Shown here piece after piece: positions 1 through 5,690 of a DNA stretch of 5,690 bases (within the stretch, counting starts at the first letter, position 1; every line of letters starts with the position of its first letter). This DNA comes from an uncultured Eubacteriales bacterium (GTDB lineage Bacteria > Bacillota > Clostridia > Peptostreptococcales > Anaerovoracaceae), in the NCBI GenBank assembly GCA_902797405.1, contig CADBSP010000196.1, positions 1 through 5,690 on the forward strand. The letters are read 5' to 3'. Made by a program: the position numbers and the translations under genes. The notes below the pieces were generated by a model. It ran no database searches and was not told the DNA's origin. It was given only the letters and a program-made list of their open reading frames with translations.

Positions 1-1
1 A

Positions 2-499
2 GAAACCGGTTCAGAATCAGATGCTGATACAGCCGAGGCTGATGTTGATGCAGAGATGAATGCCGATGCAGGGACATCAGCTGAAGGCGATGATCCATGG
101 CAGACCAAGTACATGAGACTCATGGCAGACTTCCAGAATTATAAGAAGAGAACAGCCAAAGAAGTTTCTGACATCAGATCCAGCGCCAGCGAAAAGGTTA
201 TGACTAAGATTCTGGATGTGCTCGACAACTTTGAAAGAGCATTTGAGCAAGGCACTACAGATGAAAAATATGCTGAGGGTGTGGAAAACATTTTCAAGCA
301 GCTCCTGACAGTCCTGGGACAAAACGGACTGGAAGAAATGGAAGTACTAGGTGAAGAGTTTGATCCAAACTTCCACAACGCCGCAATCATGGAAGACACA
401 GACGAATATGAAAGCGGTAAAATTTCAGGCATAATCCAAAAGGGTTACACATTAAACGGAAAAGTAATAAGACCACCAATGGTCAAGGTAGCAAAATAA
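2..499 (+). CDS. grpE: GrpE, nucleotide exchange factor of DnaK (5' end cut by window edge)
   Basis: GrpE is the cytoplasmic dimeric factor that opens the DnaK nucleotide pocket, exchanging ADP for ATP and releasing the client. The frame is open from base 2, so the true start lies upstream; 165 residues are visible and some N-terminal residues are missing. Visible residues 1-30 are acidic and low-complexity (many D, E, A), as in the disordered GrpE N-terminus. Next comes the long helical dimerisation region, containing ADFQNYKKR (about 42-50) and LDVLDNFERAF (about 71-81), both family hallmarks. The C-terminal beta-wing domain ends with GYTLNGKVIRPPMVKVA, matching the conserved GrpE terminus. 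An ATG at 56 is in frame but is not the likely start, because the acidic tail reads straight through it. dnaK follows after 37 nt. Identification is firm; only the start is unknown. Confidence 0.97.
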   Translation, partial: ETGSESDADTAEADVDAEMNADAGTSAEGDDPWQTKYMRLMADFQNYKKRTAKEVSDIRSSASEKVMTKILDVLDNFERAFEQGTTDEKYAEGVENIFKQLLTVLGQNGLEEMEVLGEEFDPNFHNAAIMEDTDEYESGKISGIIQKGYTLNGKVIRPPMVKVAK

Positions 500-520
500 G
501 TAAAGTAAATTATTTATAGA

Positions 521-528
521 AAAGAGGT
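521..528 (+). promoter_or_regulatory. Shine-Dalgarno of dnaK
   Basis: AAAGAGGT lies 8 nt before the ATG at 537, a good match to the 16S rRNA anti-SD with normal spacing. It supports the dnaK start. The surrounding 37-nt grpE-dnaK gap is AT-rich and shows no terminator or clear promoter, which fits co-transcription. Confidence 0.8.
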
Positions 529-536
529 ATATAGAA

Positions 537-2432
537 ATGGCAAAGGTAATAGGAATCGACTTAGGAACCACAAACAGTGTAGTAGCAGTACTCGAAGGCG
601 GTGAACCCGTCGTAATCGCAAACGCAGAGGGAAACAGAACAACTCCATCTGTAGTAGGTTTCGCAAAGAACGGTGAAAGATTGGTTGGCGAAACAGCAAA
701 GCGTCAGGCAGTTACAAATCCTGACAGAACAATCTCTTCAATTAAGAGACATATGGGTGAGGACTATACCATTCAGATTGACGGAAAGTCCTACACACCA
801 CAGGACATCAGTGCGATGATTCTTACAAAACTAAAGAACGATGCAGAGGCATATCTCGGTGAAAAGATTACAGAAGTAGTTATCACGGTACCTGCATACT
901 TCTCCGATGCACAGAAGCAGGCAACAAAGGATGCAGGTAGAATCGCAGGACTAGATGTAAAGAGAATCATCAACGAACCAACAGCAGCTTCATTGGCATA
1001 TGGCCTTGATAAGGAAGCAGGAACACATAAGATTCTTGTATACGATTTGGGAGGCGGTACATTCGACGTATCCATCCTGGAACTGGGTGACGGCGTATTC
1101 GAAGTACTGGCAACAAACGGTGACACACATTTGGGCGGCGATGACTTTGATAATGTTGTGATGAACTATCTGGCTGATGAATTCAGCAAAGAAAACGGCG
1201 TTGATTTAAGAACAGATAAGATGGCTCTCCAGAGGCTCAGAGAAGCTTCCGAAAAAGCAAAGAAGGAACTCTCCAGCCAGCAGACAACCAACGTAAACCT
1301 GCCATTCATCACAGTTACGGATGCAGGTCCTCTCCACATGAACTATGACTTGACCAGAGCAAAGTTCGAGCAGCTTACAGCTGACCTGGTAGAGAGAACA
1401 GTAGCTCCGATGCAGAAGGCTATGGCAGACGCAGGGGTAACAACAGCTGATTTGGAAAAGGTTATCCTGGTTGGTGGATCCACCAGAATCCCTGCAGTTC
1501 AGGAAGCAGTTAAGCGCGTAACAGGAAAAGAACCATTTAAGGGCATCAATCCTGACGAATGTGTTGCAGTAGGTGCTGCAATTCAGGCAGGCGTATTAAC
1601 AGGTGAGGTAAACGACATCCTTCTCCTGGACGTAACACCGCTTTCCCTCTCAATCGAGACACTCGGTGGAGTTGCAACTAAGCTGATTGAAAGAAATACA
1701 ACAATCCCGACAAAGAAGAGTCAGATCTTCTCCACTGCTGCAGACAATCAGACAGCAGTAGACATTCACGTAATGCAGGGTGAAAGAGAAATGGCTGCTG
1801 ACAATATCACTCTCGGTAGATTCCAGCTTACAGGAATCGCTCCTGCACCAAGAGGAATTCCGCAGATTGAAGTTACATTCGATATCGACGCAAACGGTAT
1901 CGTAAACGTTAGTGCAAAGGACCTGGGAACAGGAAGAGAGCAGGCAATCACAATCACTTCTTCGACCAAGCTTTCCGACGACGAAATTAATCAGAAGGTA
2001 AGAGAAGCCGAGCAGTATGCAGAAGAAGATAAGAAGAGAAAAGAAGGCGTAGAACTTCAGAACCAGGGTGAAAGTCTTGTATACCAGACAGAGAGAACCC
2101 TAAAGGATCTGGAAGGAAAGATCTCCGATGAGGATAAGCAGGCACTGGAAACACTTAACGGTGAACTGAGAAGCGCACTTGCTCAGAACAATCCTGACGA
2201 CATTAGAGCAAAGATGGAAACACTCACAACCAAGTTCAATGAAGTTTCAACCAAGCTCTATCAGCAGGCAGGAGCACAGGCTGATCCTAATGCAGCCGGA
2301 TTCGATCCAAATGCAGGAGCAGGCTTCGGTGGTGGTGCAGACCCTGGTGCAGGACAATCCAACCCGGCAGACGACAACGTTGTTGACGCAGACTACACCG
2401 TAATCGACGAAGACACACCAACAGAAAACTAA
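537..2432 (+). CDS. dnaK: DnaK, Hsp70 molecular chaperone
   Basis: Cytoplasmic ATP-dependent chaperone that binds exposed hydrophobic peptides, working with DnaJ and GrpE. It is full length at 631 residues, starting MAKVIGIDLGTTNS with a good SD. Nucleotide-binding domain about 1-360: phosphate-1 signature IDLGTTNS (7-14), catalytic Lys70, Glu147, phosphate-2 signature VYDLGGGTFDVSI (168-180) with Thr175 at the autophosphorylation position, and adenosine motif VILVGGSTRIPAVQ (309-322). The hydrophobic interdomain linker ILLLDVTP (361-368) leads to the beta substrate-binding domain (about 368-480), the helical lid (about 480-580) and a Gly/Asn/Pro-rich tail ending VVDADYTVIDED. Glu147 and Asp170 correspond to E. 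coli Glu171 and Asp194 while Lys70 is unshifted, so about 24 residues are absent from the first lobe; this is typical of Gram-positive DnaK. No key residue is missing. Arginine is mostly AGA, as expected for a highly expressed gene in such a genome. Confidence 0.99.
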   Translation: MAKVIGIDLGTTNSVVAVLEGGEPVVIANAEGNRTTPSVVGFAKNGERLVGETAKRQAVTNPDRTISSIKRHMGEDYTIQIDGKSYTPQDISAMILTKLKNDAEAYLGEKITEVVITVPAYFSDAQKQATKDAGRIAGLDVKRIINEPTAASLAYGLDKEAGTHKILVYDLGGGTFDVSILELGDGVFEVLATNGDTHLGGDDFDNVVMNYLADEFSKENGVDLRTDKMALQRLREASEKAKKELSSQQTTNVNLPFITVTDAGPLHMNYDLTRAKFEQLTADLVERTVAPMQKAMADAGVTTADLEKVILVGGSTRIPAVQEAVKRVTGKEPFKGINPDECVAVGAAIQAGVLTGEVNDILLLDVTPLSLSIETLGGVATKLIERNTTIPTKKSQIFSTAADNQTAVDIHVMQGEREMAADNITLGRFQLTGIAPAPRGIPQIEVTFDIDANGIVNVSAKDLGTGREQAITITSSTKLSDDEINQKVREAEQYAEEDKKRKEGVELQNQGESLVYQTERTLKDLEGKISDEDKQALETLNGELRSALAQNNPDDIRAKMETLTTKFNEVSTKLYQQAGAQADPNAAGFDPNAGAGFGGGADPGAGQSNPADDNVVDADYTVIDEDTPTEN

Positions 2433-2453
2433 TTAATAAATAAATGCATTTTT

Positions 2454-2470
2454 AAAGAGGGAGATACTGT
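2454..2470 (+). repeat. Left copy of an imperfect direct repeat flanking the inverted repeat
   Basis: Bases 2454-2470 (aaagag, gg, agata, c, tgt) resemble 2595-2609 (aaagag, agata, g, tgt). They differ by a 2-nt indel and one substitution over about 15 aligned positions. The left copy overlaps the base of the left arm and the right copy lies just outside the right arm. It may be a degraded insertion duplication, or alternative pairing partners for the same right arm. Confidence 0.45.
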
Positions 2471-2512
2471 CTGTTGACGGTTTTTGCTCAGGCGACTCTT
2501 AGCGATTCGCGA

Positions 2513-2542
2513 GCGAATAGCGAAGCGAGAGCTTAGATTCGC
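2513..2542 (+). other. Apical hairpin with GAGA (GNRA-type) loop
   Basis: GCGAAT (2513-2518) pairs with ATTCGC (2537-2542), and after a small internal loop AAGC (2523-2526) pairs with GCTT (2531-2534), closing a GAGA tetraloop at 2527-2530. GCGAAT can instead pair locally with the preceding ATTCGC at 2505-2510, as five pairs around a CGAG loop. The two folds exclude each other. This is predicted by eye only. Confidence 0.5.
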
Positions 2543-2594
2543 GCGCTGAGCAATAAGCGAGAGCGGCCGTCAATGGACAGCTATCTCCCTCGTA

Positions 2595-2609
2595 AAAGAG
2601 AGATAGTGT
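2595..2609 (+). repeat. Right copy of the imperfect direct repeat
   Basis: This is the partner of 2454-2470, lying between the inverted repeat and the dnaJ ribosome binding site. Its GAGATAG (2600-2606) is also complementary to CTATCTC (2581-2587) in the right arm. Confidence 0.45.
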
Positions 2610-2611
2610 TT

Positions 2612-2636
2612 GGGCGTTGGCTTTGTGGCAGCGTCC
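2612..2636 (+). promoter_or_regulatory. Small hairpin just upstream of the dnaJ ribosome binding site
   Basis: Bases 2612-2619 (GGGCGTTG) can pair with 2629-2636 (CAGCGTCC) as eight pairs, two of them G-U, around a 9-nt loop. The 3' side ends 3 nt before the GGAG of the dnaJ Shine-Dalgarno. It might influence dnaJ translation initiation, but a stem this short could arise by chance. Confidence 0.3.
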
Positions 2637-2637
2637 T

Positions 2638-2643
2638 TTGGAG
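2638..2643 (+). promoter_or_regulatory. Shine-Dalgarno of dnaJ, fixing the start at 2650
   Basis: TTGGAG (core GGAG 2640-2643) lies 6 nt before ATG 2650. This spacing, and the canonical DnaJ N-terminus that follows, decide the start against the in-frame TTG at 2617. Confidence 0.7.
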
Positions 2644-2649
2644 TTATAT

Positions 2650-3858
2650 ATGGCAGATAAACGTGATTTTTATGAAGTCCTGGGACTGAAGAAGGGTGCT
2701 TCGGAAGACGAGATTAAGAGTGCATTCCGAAAGATGGCTCTTAAATACCATCCGGACAGAAATCCCGGCGATAAGGAAGCTGAGGAAAAATTTAAGGAAG
2801 TAAATGAGGCGTACAGCATTCTCTCAGACCCGGAAAAGAAAAGTAGATACGATCAATTCGGACACGCTGGCGTAGATCCAAATTCGGGATTTGGCGGCGG
2901 TGGTTTTGGTGGCTTCGGAGGCTTTGACTTTGGTGGCGGGGGCGGCCAGTGGAACGGAAGCTTCGAGGATATCTTTGATATGTTCGGTGGTATGTTCTCC
3001 GGTGGCGGTTTCGGCGGTCGTGCATCTTCCAGAAGAACCGGTCCGCAGAGGGGCCGCGACCTTCAGCGCAATATAACCATCGAATTCGAGGAAGCAGCTT
3101 TTGGTGCCAAGAAAGAAATATCGGTCACCAAACTGGTTAAGTGTAAAAAATGTAATGGTGAAGGAACAGCAGAGGGAACAACCAAGCGCACCTGTACCAA
3201 GTGTAATGGAACAGGTACGGTTACAACTGTTCAGCAAACAGCTTTTGGTCAATTTCAGAATACCAGAGCCTGCCCCGATTGTAAGGGCCAGGGCTTTATC
3301 ATAGATACACCTTGTCCTGATTGCAAAGGACAGGGTAGCGTAAAAAAGACCATTAAAATCAATGTGGATATCCCCGCCGGAGTGGATACCGGTTCCGTAA
3401 TTCCAATTAAAGGACAGGGAGAGCCTGGAGCAAACAACGGTCCATCGGGCGACCTCTACATAGTTATAGAAGTCAAACCGCATAAGATGTTTAAGAGAAG
3501 CGGGGAGAACCTATATCTTCAGGTTCCAATCTCCTTCGATCAGGCAGCCCTCGGTGCGGAAATAGTGGTGCCGACTTTGGAAAACAAGGTCATGTATAAA
3601 ATACCTGCAGGAACTCAACCGAATACCGTCTTCCGCCTAAAGAACAAGGGTATTAAAAACGTGAGAACCGGAAAACCGGGAGACCTCTATGTGGAAGTAA
3701 TCTTGGAGGTTCCAACCAAGCTAAACGGAAAACAAAAGAAGAGCATTGAAGAAATGGCGAAGGTTGTCGACAAGGATTGCTATCATGAAAAGACGGGCTT
3801 TGCTCAAAAGTTAAAAGAGGTATTTGGAATAAAAGGAAAAGAAGCAAATAAAGAATAA
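2650..3858 (+). CDS. dnaJ: DnaJ, Hsp40 co-chaperone (type I)
   Basis: Cytoplasmic co-chaperone that binds unfolded proteins, passes them to DnaK and triggers DnaK ATP hydrolysis. From ATG 2650 it has 402 residues, slightly longer than the usual 375-390. The J domain (about 5-70) begins DFYEVLGL and carries the essential HPD at 34-36 and the helix-IV end YDQFGHAG. A Gly/Phe-rich segment (about 80-125) includes the FEDIFDMFGG motif. Four zinc-binding repeats follow: CKKCNGEG (165-172), CTKCNGTG (182-189), CPDCKGQG (208-215) and CPDCKGQG (222-229), giving two intact zinc centres. The C-terminal beta-sandwich client-binding and dimerisation domains fill about 235-380, with the conserved IPAGVDTG and GDLYV stretches. 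The zinc fingers make this a full type I DnaJ rather than a J-domain-only protein. The structured dnaK-dnaJ gap precedes it, and pcrA starts directly after its TAA. Confidence 0.98.
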   Translation: MADKRDFYEVLGLKKGASEDEIKSAFRKMALKYHPDRNPGDKEAEEKFKEVNEAYSILSDPEKKSRYDQFGHAGVDPNSGFGGGGFGGFGGFDFGGGGGQWNGSFEDIFDMFGGMFSGGGFGGRASSRRTGPQRGRDLQRNITIEFEEAAFGAKKEISVTKLVKCKKCNGEGTAEGTTKRTCTKCNGTGTVTTVQQTAFGQFQNTRACPDCKGQGFIIDTPCPDCKGQGSVKKTIKINVDIPAGVDTGSVIPIKGQGEPGANNGPSGDLYIVIEVKPHKMFKRSGENLYLQVPISFDQAALGAEIVVPTLENKVMYKIPAGTQPNTVFRLKNKGIKNVRTGKPGDLYVEVILEVPTKLNGKQKKSIEEMAKVVDKDCYHEKTGFAQKLKEVFGIKGKEANKE

Positions 3859-5690
3859 ATGAATTTCGGAACATTAAACGATAAACAAATAGAAGCGGTC
3901 AAACATGTAAATGGACCGCTTCTTATTCTAGCAGGAGCAGGGTCAGGGAAGACAAGTACCATGACCCACAGGATTGCATACCTGATTGAGCAGGGTGTAG
4001 AGCCTTGGCGTATTTTGGCTGTCACATTTACGAACAAAGCAGCCAGCGAGATGCGAGACAGAGTGGAAGCTTTGGTCGGAAGCACACGCGGTATGTGGAT
4101 TATGACTTTCCATGCCATGTGTCTAAGGATGCTGAGGGAACATGCAGACCTCATCGGATACAATAAAGACTTTGTCATATACGATACAACCGATCAAAAG
4201 ACTCTGGTCAGAAATATTATCAAGGAACTTAACTTGGATACCAAGCTGTTTAAGGTTCCTTATATTTTGGCAGTGATAAGCGAAAAGAAGGAGCAAGGCA
4301 TCAGCCCCAGGAGATTTGAAGAGGAGTCGAGCAGTGATTTCAGGAGCAAGGCGTTAGTCAACGCTTACTTTAAATACGAAAAGGCATTGAAGGACAATAA
4401 TGCCATGGACTTTGATGACTTGCTTTTAAATGCAGTCAAACTGCTTAAAAAGGACGAAGCGGTGCTCTTGGAATACCAGGAGCGCTTTCGTTATATCATG
4501 GTGGATGAATACCAGGATACCAACCACATACAATACGAGTTAATACATATGCTGGCAGAAAGATATGAGAATATTTGTGTGGTTGGCGACGACGATCAGT
4601 GCATATATGAATGGCGCGGAGCGGACATAAGAAACATACTGGATTTTGAAAAGGATTTTCCAAAAACAAAAGTCATTAAGCTGGAACAAAACTATCGTTC
4701 CAAGGCCAACATTCTAGCAGCCGCTCATTCGGTTATTGAGAATAACAAGAGCAGAAAGAATAAGAGACTTTGGACGGAGGCAGAGGCAGGAGAGAAGATT
4801 ACTTACTATCGCGCAGATGATGAAAAAGATGAAGCTCTGTTTGTTGCCAGGGAAATCGAACTCTTGATGAGCTCTGCTGCACAATCTCGACTGACAAATC
4901 AAGAAGCAAAGGGAAGAGCTTATAGTGACTTTGCTGTTCTCTATAGAACCAATGCACAGTCCAGACAGTTTGAAGATGCCTTCACCCGTCACGACATTCC
5001 GTATAGAGTTTTATCCGGACTAAGGTATTATGATCGCAAGGAAATCAAAGACATCATGGCGTATATGAGGCTTGTGGTTAATCCGAACGACGACCTCTCG
5101 TTTAGAAGAATTATTAACGAGCCGAAGAGAGGTGTAGGAGAAAAGACTCTGGATAAGCTCCAGGCTTTTGCAAGAGTAAGAGGGGAGAGCATGCTCGAGG
5201 CACTTTCTGATGAAAGCATTCTTCACAGTCTTCCGAGCAAGGCGGTGGAACCTGTCAAAGCCATGGTAGATATTCTTACTCTTTGCCGAGAAGAAGAACC
5301 TAATCTCAGGGTTTCAGATATTTACAATCAACTACTTGTTAAAACAGGATATTTGACTGCGCTTGAAAACGAAAACACGATAGAGGCCGATGGCAGAATA
5401 GAAAACCTGATGGAGTTTAAAACGGTTATTTTGGATTACGAGGAAGAAGTGAACCGTGATGCGGTTAGAGGCGTATTTCTGGAGGGAGAAGGTTCCGAGG
5501 GGATTGAGCAGGTAGAGGATAAACCAACGCTTTCCGGATTCATGGAAAAGTTGTCCCTAATGTCTGAGATAGATAACCATGACGAGAACGAGGATGCGGT
5601 AGTGCTTATGACTATGCATAGCTCCAAAGGTTTGGAGTTCCCCGTGGTCTTCCTTCCCGGAATGGAGGATGGACTCTTTCCGGGGCATAG
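3859..5690 (+). CDS. pcrA: PcrA/UvrD-family superfamily 1 DNA helicase (3' end cut by window edge)
   Basis: ATP-driven 3'-5' DNA helicase of the PcrA/UvrD/Rep group, acting in repair, rolling-circle replication and removal of proteins or RNA polymerase from DNA. 610 codons are visible without a stop; PcrA is usually about 720-750 residues, so motif VI and the C-terminus are missing. Motifs in order: Q motif LNDKQ (6-10), Walker A AGAGSGKT (25-32), Ia VTFTNKAA (55-62), Ib TFHAMC (83-88), Walker B VDEYQDTN (215-222), III VGDDDQCIYEWRGA (242-255), IV LEQNYRS (275-281), the DRKEIKDI stretch near 390 and V MTMHSSKGLEFP (584-595). An acidic stretch at about 527-555 appears longer than in bacillary PcrA. 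The ATG abuts the dnaJ TAA in the same frame and has no close SD; AAGGAAAAG near 3833 is about 18 nt away, so translation is probably coupled to dnaJ. Rep or UvrD are alternative names; PcrA is the usual Firmicute form. Confidence 0.95.
   Translation, partial: MNFGTLNDKQIEAVKHVNGPLLILAGAGSGKTSTMTHRIAYLIEQGVEPWRILAVTFTNKAASEMRDRVEALVGSTRGMWIMTFHAMCLRMLREHADLIGYNKDFVIYDTTDQKTLVRNIIKELNLDTKLFKVPYILAVISEKKEQGISPRRFEEESSSDFRSKALVNAYFKYEKALKDNNAMDFDDLLLNAVKLLKKDEAVLLEYQERFRYIMVDEYQDTNHIQYELIHMLAERYENICVVGDDDQCIYEWRGADIRNILDFEKDFPKTKVIKLEQNYRSKANILAAAHSVIENNKSRKNKRLWTEAEAGEKITYYRADDEKDEALFVAREIELLMSSAAQSRLTNQEAKGRAYSDFAVLYRTNAQSRQFEDAFTRHDIPYRVLSGLRYYDRKEIKDIMAYMRLVVNPNDDLSFRRIINEPKRGVGEKTLDKLQAFARVRGESMLEALSDESILHSLPSKAVEPVKAMVDILTLCREEEPNLRVSDIYNQLLVKTGYLTALENENTIEADGRIENLMEFKTVILDYEEEVNRDAVRGVFLEGEGSEGIEQVEDKPTLSGFMEKLSLMSEIDNHDENEDAVVLMTMHSSKGLEFPVVFLPGMEDGLFPGH

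Larger units (their letters stand above)
2450..2597 (+). repeat. Long imperfect inverted repeat between dnaK and dnaJ (structured RNA or MITE/REP-like element)
   Basis: Seen directly: the left arm 2457-2480 pairs with the right arm 2567-2591 across all 24 left-arm bases, with only C2581 bulged and two adjacent G-U wobbles (2472/2575, 2473/2574). An A/T extension pairs 2450-2454 with 2593-2597. Inside, TTGCTCAG (2484-2491) pairs perfectly with CTGAGCAA (2546-2553), plus two GC pairs after bulged G2492. The centre is GC-rich and rich in agcga: five copies at 2501, 2512, 2519, 2524 and 2556. No T-run follows the right arm, so it is not a standard intrinsic terminator on this strand. It has no substantial coding capacity. 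It may be an mRNA stability or processing hairpin setting the dnaK:dnaJ ratio, or a dispersed palindromic repeat with terminal inverted repeats. The inverted repeat is certain; the function is open. Confidence 0.85.

Noticed and set aside
56..58. ATG as the real grpE start
   Set aside because: The frame is open to the window edge with acidic residues typical of the GrpE N-terminus, and no good SD precedes this ATG.
2276..2360. Gly/Asn/Pro-rich repeat-like tail of dnaK as an insertion
   Set aside because: A disordered Gly-rich tail before the acidic terminus is normal in bacterial DnaK.
2474..2502. Promoter with TTGACG as -35 ahead of dnaJ
   Set aside because: At 17-nt spacing the -10 would be TCTTAG, matching only half of the consensus, and the -35 lies inside the palindrome arm.
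2457..2610. Intrinsic terminator of dnaK
   Set aside because: The stem is strong but is followed by GTAAAAGAG rather than a run of T, and the loop region is far too large for a standard terminator. Partial attenuation is not excluded.
2617..2649. In-frame TTG start giving DnaJ 11 extra residues
   Set aside because: It has no Shine-Dalgarno and lies inside a predicted hairpin. ATG 2650 has GGAG at 6 nt and yields the canonical MADKRDFYEVLG start.
3142..3340. Repeated Cys-rich units as a possible DNA repeat array
   Set aside because: These are the four standard CxxCxGxG zinc-binding repeats of DnaJ. The similarity is at protein level with diverged codons.
2824..3483. 219-codon open frame on the minus strand opposite dnaJ
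   Set aside because: It is a shadow of dnaJ: it has no recognisable protein features, while the plus strand encodes all DnaJ domains and motifs.
1..5690. CRISPR array, tRNA/rRNA, transposase or toxin-antitoxin genes
   Set aside because: No regularly spaced repeats, RNA gene motifs or such coding regions were seen. Four housekeeping genes and their gaps account for the window.

Overview
This is an ordinary bacterial chromosomal chaperone locus, with one unusual intergenic element. All genes lie on the plus strand, in the order grpE (5' end missing), dnaK, dnaJ and a PcrA/UvrD-type helicase gene that runs off the right edge. The organism looks like a low-to-mid GC Firmicute, probably a member of Clostridia. 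DnaK lacks about 24 residues between Lys70 and Glu147 (shorter than E. coli DnaK by that amount), which is typical of Gram-positive DnaK. The chaperone genes favour AGA for arginine, the intergenic DNA is AT-rich apart from one block, and the helicase resembles clostridial PcrA. Genus cannot be fixed by eye.

Layout: 2-499 grpE, open at the left edge; 37-nt gap with a Shine-Dalgarno; 537-2432 dnaK; a 217-nt gap (2433-2649) largely filled by a long imperfect inverted repeat with a GC-rich, agcga-rich centre (about 2450-2597), then a small hairpin and the dnaJ Shine-Dalgarno; 2650-3858 dnaJ; 3859-5690 pcrA, starting on the base after the dnaJ stop and in the same reading frame.

How the genes work together: DnaJ delivers unfolded clients to DnaK and stimulates its ATPase, and GrpE exchanges ADP for ATP so the client is released. 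The three form the complete Hsp70 cycle. In Firmicutes such operons commonly begin with hrcA and a CIRCE operator, but that region would be upstream and is not visible. No promoter is convincing inside the window, so dnaJ and pcrA are probably transcribed with grpE-dnaK or from a promoter not recognisable here. The dnaK-dnaJ hairpin could set transcript stability or the dnaK:dnaJ ratio, or it could be a MITE/REP-like repeat; the sequence alone does not decide. The helicase is a DNA repair/replication enzyme with no known mechanistic link to the Hsp70 cycle, so its position abutting dnaJ is mainly notable for gene order and likely translational coupling.

I saw no evidence of a new defence, toxin or mobile gene system. 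The items most worth following up are the structured dnaK-dnaJ intergenic element and the single-stop dnaJ/pcrA junction.
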